64,000 bases of DNA from NCBI GenBank assembly GCA_003001975.1, contig PVUG01000004.1:266804-330803 (forward strand), in the 5' to 3' direction. Every line of letters starts with the position of its first letter. Positions within the stretch are counted from its first letter, which is position 1. Positions 55,889-64,000 of the stretch are shown piece by piece. The notes beneath the pieces are model-generated. The model worked only from the letters and a program-made list of their open reading frames with translations. It was not told the DNA's origin and made no database searches. The stretch is from Martelella mediterranea (lineage in GTDB: Bacteria > Pseudomonadota > Alphaproteobacteria > Rhizobiales > Rhizobiaceae). A program made the translations under genes and the position numbers.

Positions 55889-57208
55889 ATGGCCCAGATG
55901 ACTTCTCAGGCAAACGGATTGTGCCGCGACTGCATCGCTCCGGCCTCGGGCAGCGCACGGCGCTGCGCGCGCTGCGGCAGCCCGCGCCTGTTGCGCCATG
56001 AAGAGCTTTTCGCGCTCTCGGTCGCCCATATCGACTGCGACGCGTTTTATGCGTCAATCGAAAAACGTGACGATCCCTCGCTTGCCGACAAGCCGGTGAT
56101 CATCGGCGGCGGCAAGCGCGGCGTTGTCTCCACGGCCTGTTATATTGCCCGCATTCGCGGCGTAAAATCGGCGATGCCGATGTTCAAGGCGCTGGAAGCC
56201 TGTCCCGAAGCCGTCGTCATCCCCCCGAACATGGAAAAATACTCGGCCGTCGGCCGCCAGTTGCGGCAGATGATGCATGACCTGACGCCGCTCGTGGAAC
56301 CGCTTTCGATCGATGAAGCCTTCCTCGACCTTTCCGGCACCGAGCGCCTGCACAAGGCAACGCCCGCCGAAACGCTTGCCCGGTTTGCCATCCGCGTCGA
56401 AAACGAACTCGGCATCACGATTTCCATCGGGCTTTCCTACTGCAAGTTCCTCGCCAAGATCGCCTCGGATTTCCGGAAACCGCGCGGCTTTTCCGTCATC
56501 GGTGAAAAAGAGGCCATGTCGTTTCTGGCCGACAAGCCCGTTGGCATGATCTGGGGTGTGGGCAAGGCTTTCACCGAAACGCTGAAGCGCGACGGCCTGA
56601 CCACGATCGGCCAGTTCCAGCAAATGGAAAAGAACGAACTGCTGCGCCGCTACGGCACGATCGGCCAGCGCCTCTATCATCTGGCACGCGGCGAGGACAC
56701 GCGCAGCGTGACGCCGGAACGCGCTGCCAAGAGCGTTTCCAACGAAACCACCTTCTTCACCGATATCAGCGATTTCGAAACGCTTGCCGGTCATCTCAGG
56801 CGCCTGAGCGAAAAGACCGCGCGCCGCGCCAAGGCGGCGGGCCATGCCGGGCATACGGTGACGCTGAAGCTGAAGACCGCCGACTTCAAGACCCGCACCC
56901 GCAGCCGCCACCTGGAAGCGCCGACCCAGCTTGCCGACCGGATCTTCGCGACCGGGCTGTCACTGCTGGAAAACGAGGCCGACGGCACCAGATTCCGCCT
57001 GATCGGCATTGGCATTGGCGAACTCTGTGACCCGGCCATTGCCGACCCGCCCGACCTTGTCGACCCGAAGGCAGCCCGCCGCGCGGCAGCCGAAACGGCG
57101 ATGGACGCGCTGCGCGAAAAATACGGCCTTTCCGCCGTCGAGACCGGCTACACATTCCGCCCCGACGAGAAAAAACGAAAGGCAGGCAAGACCGACGGTG
57201 AGGCCTGA
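55889..57208 (+). CDS. dinB: DNA polymerase IV with N-terminal Cys-rich extension
   Basis: 439 residues, Y-family translesion polymerase. Catalytic acids in [15 protein letters not shown] and [12 protein letters not shown], and the little-finger domain near [12 protein letters not shown] are present. Before the core lie about 45 residues with CRDC and CARC pairs, probably a zinc ribbon, as in other rhizobial DinB proteins. ATG 55889 has no clear ribosome site. No LexA box was recognised upstream. Confidence 0.92.
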   Translation: MAQMTSQANGLCRDCIAPASGSARRCARCGSPRLLRHEELFALSVAHIDCDAFYASIEKRDDPSLADKPVIIGGGKRGVVSTACYIARIRGVKSAMPMFKALEACPEAVVIPPNMEKYSAVGRQLRQMMHDLTPLVEPLSIDEAFLDLSGTERLHKATPAETLARFAIRVENELGITISIGLSYCKFLAKIASDFRKPRGFSVIGEKEAMSFLADKPVGMIWGVGKAFTETLKRDGLTTIGQFQQMEKNELLRRYGTIGQRLYHLARGEDTRSVTPERAAKSVSNETTFFTDISDFETLAGHLRRLSEKTARRAKAAGHAGHTVTLKLKTADFKTRTRSRHLEAPTQLADRIFATGLSLLENEADGTRFRLIGIGIGELCDPAIADPPDLVDPKAARRAAAETAMDALREKYGLSAVETGYTFRPDEKKRKAGKTDGEA

Positions 57209-57213
57209 TCCCC

Positions 57214-58014
57214 TCAGACGCCTGCCCCGGCATTCGCCTTTTTGCCGTCGGCGGCGACCGCCTTTTCAAATTTCGCCAGCGCCGTGCCGGAAAGCCGCCC
57301 TTCGCGGATGAAATGGACCTGCATAGGATTGACCTTGCGCCCGTTGACGGACACCGCATAGTGCAGGTGCGGGCCGGTCACCAGGCCGCTCTTGCCGACA
57401 TAGCCGATCACCTGGCCCTGATGAACCCGCGTACCGACCTTGATGCCGTCGGCAAACCGGCTTTGATGGCTATAGGCGCTCTCATAGCCATGACCGTGAT
57501 CGATGACGGTCATCTGCCCATCCCCGCCATGTTTGCCTGCAAATTTCACCACGCCGTCAGCCGCGGCATAGATCGGCGTGCCGACGGGCGCGGCCCAGTC
57601 GACCCCGGCATGCATGCGCGAATAACCGAGCACGGGATGGCGTCTGTTGCCGAAGCCGGAGGTGCGCCGCCCGTCGGGCACGGGGTTGCGCAGAAGATAC
57701 TGCCCGAGCCGATAGCCCTTGGCATCGAAATAGGCGCTGCGGCCGGTTTCGGGATCGCGATACCGGTAGACATCAACCTTGTTGTTTCCAAGCTTCACGA
57801 CCATGTCGAAAGCGCGGGATGCCAGGTTGGGCGTCTCTTCCGAAGCATAGGACAGCTTCATCCGGTCATCGGGACCGGAGGCCTTGGCCGTTTCGCCCTC
57901 GGGCGGGCTGACGAAGTGGTCGATCGCGGCATCTTCACTGTTTGCCGCAAGCATGGAAGTGCAGCCCGACAGCGCGACACAGGCCGCCAGACACGTCACA
58001 ATAAGCGTTTTCAC
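57214..58014 (-). CDS. M23 family metallopeptidase lipoprotein
   Basis: 266 residues. Lipoprotein signal ending in ALSGC (Cys18). The peptidase domain has zinc ligands in MHAGVDWAAPVGTPIY (HxxxD) and GPHLHYAVSVNG (HxH), plus SGFGNRRHPVLGY. Predicted peptidoglycan endopeptidase of the cell envelope. Convergent with dinB, five bases apart. Confidence 0.9.
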   Translation of the reverse strand: MKTLIVTCLAACVALSGCTSMLAANSEDAAIDHFVSPPEGETAKASGPDDRMKLSYASEETPNLASRAFDMVVKLGNNKVDVYRYRDPETGRSAYFDAKGYRLGQYLLRNPVPDGRRTSGFGNRRHPVLGYSRMHAGVDWAAPVGTPIYAAADGVVKFAGKHGGDGQMTVIDHGHGYESAYSHQSRFADGIKVGTRVHQGQVIGYVGKSGLVTGPHLHYAVSVNGRKVNPMQVHFIREGRLSGTALAKFEKAVAADGKKANAGAGV

Positions 58015-58184
58015 GTTCAGCCTTTCAAATCAATTGAACGGCGCGCTTGAACGTGGATAGTGTGACGGAATTGGCACCGGAACTGGGCGTTTTTGCAGCG
58101 CAGGCACTAATCCGGCCTTCACTGCAAATGCCAAGTCTCAGGATTGGTAGAAAAGGCCGGAGCGAAAGCCCGGCGCTTGCTGGC

Positions 58185-59666
58185 TCACCACCATTTTTCA
58201 GGCGTGAAGCGACCGGCCGCCTGTTCCATAACCGCAGCGGTGCGGAACAGGGTTTCCTCGTCGAACGGCTTGCCGATCAACTGCAGGCCAAGCGGAAGGC
58301 CGTTTGCATCGAGCCCGGCGGGAACCGAAATGCCCGGAAGCCCGGCCATGTTCACCGTCACCGTGAAGATATCGTTCAGATACATCTTCACCGGGTCGTT
58401 GGCGAGGTCCTGATCGGCAACGCCGAAGGCAGCCGACGGTGTTGCCGGCGTGAGGATCGTGTCGACCCCCTGCGCAAAAACGTTTTCAAAGTCCCGCTTG
58501 ATCAGCGTGCGCACCTTCTGGGCCTTCAGGTAATAGGCATCGTAATAACCGGCAGACAGCACATAGGTGCCGATCATGATGCGGCGCTGCACCTCGTTGC
58601 CAAAACCTTCAGCGCGGGTGTTTTCATACATCTCGGCAATATCCTTGCCGGGCACGCGCAGGCCGTATTTCACCCCGTCATAGCGGGCAAGGTTGGACGA
58701 CGCCTCCGCCGGCGCCACGATGTAATAGGCCGGCAGTGCGTATTTGGTATGCGGCAGCGAAATATCGACGATTTCCGCGCCGGCATCCTTCAGCCAGGCA
58801 ATCCCCTGGCTCCAGAGCTTTTCAATATCCTCCGGCATGCCTTCGACGCGGTATTCCTTGGGAATGCCGATCTTCATGCCCTTGACCGACTGACCGATGG
58901 AGGCCTCATAGTCCGGCACGGGCAGATCGACCGAGGTCGTGTCCTTGTCGTCGACGCTGGCCATGGATTTCAGCAGGATCGCCGCATCGCGCACATCACG
59001 TGCAATCGGCCCCGCCTGATCGAGCGAGGAGGCAAAGGCGACCACGCCCCAGCGCGAGCAGCGGCCATAGGTGGGCTTGATGCCGACCGTGCCGGTAAAG
59101 GCTGCCGGCTGGCGGATCGACCCGCCGGTGTCGGTTGCCGTGGCGCCGGCGCACAGATTGGCCGCAACGGCCGCCGCCGAACCGCCGGAAGAACCGCCCG
59201 GCACCAGATCGCGATTGGAGCCATTGGCTTTCCACGGGTTGATCACCGGACCGTAATAGGAGGTCTCGTTGGAGGACCCCATGGCGAATTCGTCCATGTT
59301 CAGCTTGCCGAGCATGACCGCACCGTCATCCCAGAGGTTCTGGGTGACGGTCGATTCATATTTCGGCTTGAACCCGTCCAGAATATGCGATGCCGCCTGG
59401 GTGTGGACATCGCGCGTGCCGAACAGATCCTTGATGCCGAGCGGAATCCCCTCGAGCGCACCGCCGGAGCCTTGCGACAGCTTCAGGTCGGAGGCCTTTG
59501 CCATCGCCAGCGCCTTTTCGTGGGTGACGGCGACATAGGCATTGAAGGTGCCGTTAAAGTCGTCGATCGCCTTCAGATAGGACGCCGTCAATTCGGTCGC
59601 GGTGATCTCCTTCGCCTGAAGCTTGTTACGGGCCTCGGCGATGGTCAGGGCGGTCAGTTCGGTCAT
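58185..59666 (-). CDS. gatA: Glutamyl-tRNA(Gln)/Asp-tRNA(Asn) amidotransferase subunit A
   Basis: 493 residues from ATG 59666 (MTELTALTI). Amidase that supplies ammonia for tRNA-dependent Gln (and Asn) synthesis. The Ser-cisSer-Lys triad is in [10 protein letters not shown] and [16 protein letters not shown] with [10 protein letters not shown]. Complete. Third gene of a gatC-GNAT-gatA run; gatB is not in the window. Confidence 0.95.
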   Translation of the reverse strand: MTELTALTIAEARNKLQAKEITATELTASYLKAIDDFNGTFNAYVAVTHEKALAMAKASDLKLSQGSGGALEGIPLGIKDLFGTRDVHTQAASHILDGFKPKYESTVTQNLWDDGAVMLGKLNMDEFAMGSSNETSYYGPVINPWKANGSNRDLVPGGSSGGSAAAVAANLCAGATATDTGGSIRQPAAFTGTVGIKPTYGRCSRWGVVAFASSLDQAGPIARDVRDAAILLKSMASVDDKDTTSVDLPVPDYEASIGQSVKGMKIGIPKEYRVEGMPEDIEKLWSQGIAWLKDAGAEIVDISLPHTKYALPAYYIVAPAEASSNLARYDGVKYGLRVPGKDIAEMYENTRAEGFGNEVQRRIMIGTYVLSAGYYDAYYLKAQKVRTLIKRDFENVFAQGVDTILTPATPSAAFGVADQDLANDPVKMYLNDIFTVTVNMAGLPGISVPAGLDANGLPLGLQLIGKPFDEETLFRTAAVMEQAAGRFTPEKWW

Positions 59667-59686
59667 CTGCTTCACTTTATGTGTTG

Positions 59687-60145
59687 TTATAGCGCCTTGC
59701 GAAAGAAGACGGACTGCTTCGACGGTTTGTGGTTGAGAAACGTTTCAGTGCGTTCGAAGCCCGCATGTTCGCAAAATGCGATCGATTCCTTCAACTCGGC
59801 ATCCGTCACGATGTAGAGTTCCTTGAAGCCTTCGCTCTTGGCCAGCGAACTGATGTGGCGCAATATCGCACGGCCAATGCCATGCTTGCGGAAGGCCGGC
59901 TCGGTGAACAGACGCTTGGCTTCGGCCACGCTGCCGGTATGGCGCACCAGCGCGCCCGTGGCGACCGGCTTTCCGTCCACACGGGCAACGAAGCTCGTCG
60001 CGCCCACGGCGCTGACATCGACGGTCAACTGGTAGTCGATCATATCGGAAGACGACATGCGCGTCAGCGATGTCTTCAATTCGGTGAAGAGCGCCTTCAG
60101 GTCGTCCTGCTGGGGGCTCTCGATATCGATTTTCGGCTGTACCAT
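59687..60145 (-). CDS. GNAT family N-acetyltransferase
   Basis: 152 residues. Acetyl-CoA motif A in [20 protein letters not shown] and the motif B region [20 protein letters not shown] are clear. Substrate unknown. It lies between gatC and gatA, three bases after the gatC stop and 20 before gatA, so it is co-expressed with them. Confidence 0.9.
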   Translation of the reverse strand: MVQPKIDIESPQQDDLKALFTELKTSLTRMSSSDMIDYQLTVDVSAVGATSFVARVDGKPVATGALVRHTGSVAEAKRLFTEPAFRKHGIGRAILRHISSLAKSEGFKELYIVTDAELKESIAFCEHAGFERTETFLNHKPSKQSVFFRKAL

Positions 60146-60148
60146 CCC

Positions 60149-60436
60149 TCACTCCACAACTTTTGGCACCAGAAAGAAATTCCGTTCGGTTTCCGGCGCG
60201 TTGGCAACGATATCGTCAGCCTTGTCGCCGTCCGTCACTGTATCATACCGCTTTTTCATCTCCATCGGCATGACCGAGGTCATGGGTTCGACACCGCTTA
60301 CATCAACCTCGCCCAGCTGTTCGACAAAGCCGAGAATGGCGTTCAGTTCGCCGGTCATGCGCTTTGCCGATTCGTCATCGACGGCGATGCGGGCCAGCCT
60401 GGCAACGCGTTTGACGGTCGCGGTGTCTACGGACAT
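60149..60436 (-). CDS. gatC: Glutamyl-tRNA(Gln)/Asp-tRNA(Asn) amidotransferase subunit C
   Basis: 95 residues: [12 protein letters not shown] at the N-terminus, [21 protein letters not shown] in the middle (in part: [17 protein letters not shown]) and FFLVPKVVE at the end, the GatC pattern. Stabilises the GatA-GatB complex. ATG 60436 with GGAG seven bases upstream; first gene of the operon. Confidence 0.95.
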   Translation of the reverse strand: MSVDTATVKRVARLARIAVDDESAKRMTGELNAILGFVEQLGEVDVSGVEPMTSVMPMEMKKRYDTVTDGDKADDIVANAPETERNFFLVPKVVE

Positions 60437-60509
60437 GAAAGTTCTCCGGTTTCAACATTTCACCCCACGCTATAAAGGGCGTCGCCGCCCTTCGCAACGG
60501 GGCATTTGA

Positions 60510-61214
60510 TCAGATCTCGACCGTTTCGCCCGGTTTCGGCGTCAGCACTTCCGTCGGGCCGCCGCCCATGCCGGTTACAAAGGCCTCCGGGGTCTGGTCG
60601 ATGATCGGAAATGTACCATAATGGATCGGGATCACCGTGTCGAAATTGAAATAGCGCTGGCAGGCAAGGGCTGCGACCGCACCGCCCATGGTGAAACGGT
60701 CGCCGATCGGCACAAGACCGATAGCCGGTGTGTGCAGTTCGTTGATCAGCGCCATATCGGCAAAAATGTCGGTATCGCCCATGTGATAGAGCGTCGGTTC
60801 GTCATCGATGTGCAGCATCAGCCCGTTCGGATTGCCGAGCGCGTGCGAGACGCCGTCTTCGGTGATGAAGGCGGAGGAATGAAGCGCATTGGTGAAGGTG
60901 ACGGTAAACGTGCCGAAATCGACCGTTCCGCCGGTGTTGCCGGGCTGCAGGTTCTCGATCCCCTTCGACCCGAGCCATGCGGCCAGATCCGCATTGGCGA
61001 GAACGGTGGCGCCGGTTTCCTTGGCAATCGGAATGGTGTCGCCCAGATGGTCTCCATGACCGTGTGTGAGGAGAATATGGGTAACGCCTTCCGTCACTGT
61101 CTTCTTGTCCAACCCCTCGAAAGAGGGATTGCCGGAAAGGAAGGGGTCGATCAGGATGGTCGCACCGGCGATCTCGAGCCGGAATGCGGAATGTCCGAGC
61201 CAGGTCAGCTTCAT
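60510..61214 (-). CDS. Metal-dependent hydrolase, UPF0173 (metallo-beta-lactamase fold)
   Basis: 234 residues. Metal ligands in [12 protein letters not shown] (HxHxDH), HSSAF and [11 protein letters not shown], and [12 protein letters not shown]0173 proteins resemble UlaG-type lactonases; substrate unknown. ATG 61214 with GGGAG nine bases upstream. Monocistronic, divergent from ruvX. Confidence 0.92.
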   Translation of the reverse strand: MKLTWLGHSAFRLEIAGATILIDPFLSGNPSFEGLDKKTVTEGVTHILLTHGHGDHLGDTIPIAKETGATVLANADLAAWLGSKGIENLQPGNTGGTVDFGTFTVTFTNALHSSAFITEDGVSHALGNPNGLMLHIDDEPTLYHMGDTDIFADMALINELHTPAIGLVPIGDRFTMGGAVAALACQRYFNFDTVIPIHYGTFPIIDQTPEAFVTGMGGGPTEVLTPKPGETVEI

Positions 61215-61320
61215 TTTGCATTTCTCCCTTCAAAGCGGTAGTTGAGCACGATTGCATGAAACGTAATGCGCTCGCACGCCATTTTCCATCGGTAAGCGGC
61301 AAAAGCATGGGAAAAGCCAG

Positions 61321-61794
61321 ATGACGGTGCTGACAATCGAGGAACTTGCCGAACACCTGCCGCCGCACGCCGCCATTGCCGGCATCGATCTCGGCACCAA
61401 GACCATCGGCCTTGCACTTTCGGATCTGTCGCGCCGTTTCGCCACGCCGCGCCCGGTGCTCAAACGCGTCAAGTTCATGAAAGATGCAGAGGCGCTGCTG
61501 GCTTTTGCCGAAAAGGAAAAGGTCGCCGCTTTCGTGATCGGGCTGCCGGTCAACATGGACGGCTCTTCCGGGCCGCGCGTCCAGTCGACGCGCGCCTTCG
61601 TGCGCAATATGGAGGCGATCACGCCCCTCACCTTCACCTTCTGGGACGAACGGCTTTCAACGGTTGCAGCCGAACGTGCGCTGCTGGAAATGGATGTGTC
61701 GCGGCAAAAGCGCGCCGGACGGATCGATTCGGCCGCAGCATCCTTCATCCTGCAAGGCGCTCTGGACCGGCTTTCGGGGCTTTCGCGGAACTAA
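61321..61794 (+). CDS. ruvX: Holliday junction resolvase-like RuvX (YqgF)
   Basis: 157 residues, RNase H fold. [16 protein letters not shown] (first Asp), [15 protein letters not shown] and [12 protein letters not shown] with [11 protein letters not shown] (other acids) are the RuvX motifs. Implicated in 16S rRNA end processing and anti-termination in E. coli. ATG 61321. Confidence 0.93.
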   Translation: MTVLTIEELAEHLPPHAAIAGIDLGTKTIGLALSDLSRRFATPRPVLKRVKFMKDAEALLAFAEKEKVAAFVIGLPVNMDGSSGPRVQSTRAFVRNMEAITPLTFTFWDERLSTVAAERALLEMDVSRQKRAGRIDSAAASFILQGALDRLSGLSRN

Positions 61795-61797
61795 TAC

Positions 61798-61983
61798 CTA
61801 CGGTTCGCCCATCCGCCCGCATCCGGCTGCCGGATCGCGCAGCATGCGTCTGGGGTCGAACAGGTAATCGACGAAAACGAAGGCAAGCAGAATGGCGCCG
61901 CTGACGACAAGCTCAACCGGCAGCGCTGCCAGCAGAACGCCCATTACACCGATCTGAAATTGCCGCGTCCGCCGATCCAGCAT
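61798..61983 (-). CDS. Small membrane protein of unknown function
   Basis: 61 residues with one or two hydrophobic helices (IGVMGVLLAALPVELVVSG and AILLAFVFVDYLF). ATG 61983 has a strong GGAGGAGGGG nine bases upstream, which supports it as a real gene. Convergent with ruvX, three bases apart. No family recognised. Confidence 0.6.
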   Translation of the reverse strand: MLDRRTRQFQIGVMGVLLAALPVELVVSGAILLAFVFVDYLFDPRRMLRDPAAGCGRMGEP

Positions 61984-62092
61984 TGCTTTTCCGCCCCTCC
62001 TCCTGTCTTCTCTGACAGTAAATTATATCGGCTGGCAAGCGGCTTTCCTGCCGACGGTTAACCGGCGGGCAATAAAAACACGGAATACAAGC

Positions 62093-63016
62093 ATGCTGAT
62101 CATCTTCGAAAGCGTTCTGCCGATCTTTCTGACCGTTGCACTCGGCGCAGGCCTGAAACGGCTGCCGATCTTCGACCAGGCGTTCTGGGCCGGCCTGAAC
62201 CAGCTCGGTTATTACGTTCTTTTCCCCGCTCTGCTGTTCACCACCCTGGCCCGTGCCGATTTTTCAAGCATTGCCGCCGGCGATATCGCCTGGGTCACGC
62301 TTTCGGGCGTGCTGATCCTGTCACTGCTGTCCATTTTGCTCTGGCCGTTGCTGAAACCGACGGGCATCAAGGCGTCCGCCTTCACGTCGGTGTTTCAGAC
62401 CGCGACACGGTGGAACGGCTTCGTGGCGCTGGCCATTGCCGACAAATTTGCCGGCCTTGAAGGCATGGCGGTGATTTCGCTGATGATGACGGTCACGATC
62501 ATTCCGCTCAATTTCATCAATGTCTTCGTGCTCGTCTGGTTTTCGCCTGAAAACCGCAATATCGGCATGATGACCCGCAAGATCGTCACCAACCCGCTGA
62601 TTGCCTCGGCCTTTGTCGGCATTGCCTTCAACCTGCTGGCGCTGCCGGTCTACCAGCCGGTCTATGATGCACTGAACCTCGTGGCCCGCGCAGCACTCGG
62701 CATGGGCCTCGTGCTGGTTGGTGCGGGGCTTGTGCTGTCCGATGCGCTGAAACCGAAACCAATCGTGCTGCTGCCCTCGCTGCTGAAACTCGGCCTGTTT
62801 CCGCTGATGATCTATACGCTTGCGTCGTTTGTCGGTATTTCCGGCATGCCGCTGACGATCATGGTGCTCGGCGCCGGCGTCCCCACCGCCATGAACGGCT
62901 ATGTCCTCGCCCGCCAGCTTGGCGGCGATGCACGGCTTTATTCGGCCGTCGTCACGGTGCAGACGGTGCTGTCGTTCTTTACGCTGCCGCTGGCGCTGCT
63001 GCTGGTGGGCGGGTGA
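62093..63016 (+). CDS. AEC (auxin efflux carrier) family transporter
   Basis: 307 residues, about ten membrane helices. ESVLPIFLTVALGAGLKRL, NQLGYYVLFPALLFTTLARA, FQTATRWNGFVALAI and LGAGVPTAMNGYVLARQLGG (TAxNxxVLA) are typical AEC elements. In bacteria these export or import small organic acids. Substrate cannot be read. Confidence 0.92.
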   Translation: MLIIFESVLPIFLTVALGAGLKRLPIFDQAFWAGLNQLGYYVLFPALLFTTLARADFSSIAAGDIAWVTLSGVLILSLLSILLWPLLKPTGIKASAFTSVFQTATRWNGFVALAIADKFAGLEGMAVISLMMTVTIIPLNFINVFVLVWFSPENRNIGMMTRKIVTNPLIASAFVGIAFNLLALPVYQPVYDALNLVARAALGMGLVLVGAGLVLSDALKPKPIVLLPSLLKLGLFPLMIYTLASFVGISGMPLTIMVLGAGVPTAMNGYVLARQLGGDARLYSAVVTVQTVLSFFTLPLALLLVGG

Positions 63017-63033
63017 CAAGAAGAGGGTCCTCG

Positions 63034-63525
63034 ATGCAGAAAGCGGTCATTCTGCTGGACGGCCCGATCGGTGTCGGCAAAAGCACGCTCGGGCGCGCAG
63101 CCGCTGCCAGCCTCGGCTACGGGCTTATAGACGGCGACAATCTCTCCGCGCCGGGCTACTGGTTGCGATCAATCCTGCAGACCAACCGCGGCATCGCCCG
63201 GGCAGCCCAGGACAAGCTGCAATCACAGACAGCGGTGATCGTTTCCTATCCGATACGGTGCACCAACTGGATATTCTTCCAAAAGACGTTTGCGCGCGCG
63301 GGCATCGAATGCCGCTGCATCGGCCTGATCGCCGATATGGCGCATATCGCAGCGCGACAACGCGTACTCAGTTCCGACGAGATAGCCCGCAGCCGGGAAA
63401 TGATTGACCAGGGATATGGCCAACGCGCGTTCAGCGATTTCATTGTCCGCACCGACGGGGCCGGTTTCGACGAAACCTGCGCGCAACTGACCATGAAAAT
63501 TCGACAGGTCTTGCGCCGGCGCTGA
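63034..63525 (+). CDS. P-loop (shikimate/gluconate-kinase-like) protein
   Basis: 163 residues from ATG 63034 (AGAGGG six bases upstream). Walker A ILLDGPIGVGKSTLG and an Asp-rich GLIDGDNLSAPGYW after it are typical of small P-loop kinases. It is too divergent to assign a substrate. 17 bases after the AEC gene, so possibly co-transcribed, and convergent with tuf. Confidence 0.75.
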   Translation: MQKAVILLDGPIGVGKSTLGRAAAASLGYGLIDGDNLSAPGYWLRSILQTNRGIARAAQDKLQSQTAVIVSYPIRCTNWIFFQKTFARAGIECRCIGLIADMAHIAARQRVLSSDEIARSREMIDQGYGQRAFSDFIVRTDGAGFDETCAQLTMKIRQVLRRR

Positions 63526-63550
63526 CCATCACGCGGCGCACCCGACATAC

Positions 63551-63580
63551 AAAAACCCCGCCGGTTTCCCGACGGGGTTC
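63551..63580 (-). terminator. Intrinsic terminator of tuf
   Basis: Stem AACCCCGTCGG/CCGGCGGGGTT with one mismatch and a short loop (63554-63579), followed by T residues on the minus strand. Lies 24 bases after the tuf stop. Confidence 0.85.
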
Positions 63581-63603
63581 ATAAATTTCTGAAAGTTCAG
63601 AAA

Positions 63604-64000
63604 TTACTCGACGATAGCGGCCACGATGCCGGCGCCGACGGTGCGGCCGCCTTCGCGGATAGCAAAACGCAGCTTTTCTTCCATCGCGATCGGAACGATC
63701 AGCTCGACGTCAACCGTGACATTGTCGCCCGGCATGACCATTTCCGTGCCTTCCGGCAGCGTGACAACACCGGTCACGTCCGTCGTACGGAAGTAGAACT
63801 GCGGACGGTAGTTCGTGAAGAACGGCGTGTGACGGCCACCTTCATCCTTCGTCAGGATGTAGGCTTCTGCCTTGAACTTCGTGTGCGGCGTAACCGAGCC
63901 GGGCTTGCAGAGAATCTGGCCACGCTCAACCTGGTCGCGCTGAACACCACGGATCAGGGCGCCGATGTTGTCGCCGGCTTCGCCCTGGTCGAGCAGCTTG
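63604..64000 (-). CDS. tuf: Elongation factor Tu, 3' part (5' end outside window)
   Basis: The last 131 codons of EF-Tu are visible, read from 64000 down to TAA at 63606-63604. [20 protein letters not shown], domain-2/3 sequence and the terminal [20 protein letters not shown] are unmistakable. Delivers aminoacyl-tRNA to the ribosome. Followed by a strong terminator. Confidence 0.98.
   Translation of the reverse strand, partial: KLLDQGEAGDNIGALIRGVQRDQVERGQILCKPGSVTPHTKFKAEAYILTKDEGGRHTPFFTNYRPQFYFRTTDVTGVVTLPEGTEMVMPGDNVTVDVELIVPIAMEEKLRFAIREGGRTVGAGIVAAIVE

Noticed and set aside
1..64000. tRNA genes, CRISPR array or insertion sequences
   Set aside because: I looked for cloverleaf arms, regularly spaced repeats and transposase motifs and saw none.

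Overview
The window is GC-rich, densely coded alphaproteobacterial chromosome. The neighbours fit a member of the Rhizobiales (Hyphomicrobiales), probably Rhizobiaceae-like: a cycHJKL-type cytochrome c maturation operon, a FeuPQ-like two-component system, a MucR/Ros regulator, divK with a PleD-like partner, a rhizobial DinB, a PhaA-G/Mnh antiporter, and DUF5330, DUF2336 and DUF1491 proteins. Genus is not resolved. I saw no tRNA, rRNA, CRISPR array or insertion sequence.

Layout. 1-2446: 3' part of pepN. 2674-4539: membrane PAS protein with a degenerate histidine-kinase core. 4555-18598 (all minus): glnE, an OmpR-type two-component pair, degP, ccmH/F/E/I (cycLKJH), a lipoprotein, feuQ-feuP-like genes and a small secreted protein that may be a FeuN-like modulator. 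18742-33508 (minus): a gene transfer agent (GTA) structural cluster from terminase to the TIM-barrel host-specificity protein, plus a holin-like gene. 33707-34640: AhpD-like and YcgN-like genes. 34876-40006 (plus): a five-gene branched-chain-amino-acid-type ABC importer. 40231-43926: DUF2336, DUF1491, peptidoglycan-binding, DUF5330 and SufE proteins. 43930-44881 (minus): two overlapping genes resembling the GTA activators GafZ and GafY. 45216-45638: MucR. 46023-51964 (minus): seven-subunit Mrp/Pha cation/proton antiporter. 52223-63525: msrB, degenerate PleD-like gene, divK, DUF3572, HAD-like protein, dinB, M23 lipoprotein, gatC-GNAT-gatA, UPF0173 hydrolase, ruvX, a small membrane protein, an AEC transporter and a P-loop kinase-like gene. 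63604-64000: 3' part of tuf.

The most interesting system is the GTA with its control. The head-tail module looks intact. Rho-independent terminators sit in the predicted leader before gp1, after a non-phage gene carried inside the cluster, and directly before gp6. A GafY/GafZ-like pair lies about 10 kb away. In Caulobacter, GafY activates GTA transcription and GafZ acts as an anti-terminator, so the terminators and the regulator pair together predict an anti-termination-controlled GTA. Other points for follow-up: a non-phage Dabb gene with its own terminator inside the cluster, a composite inverted-repeat element between gp5 and gp6, a tail-chaperone gene in the -1 frame with no good start codon, a PleD-like protein without a GGDEF motif, and a PAS kinase without its histidine or ATPase domain.
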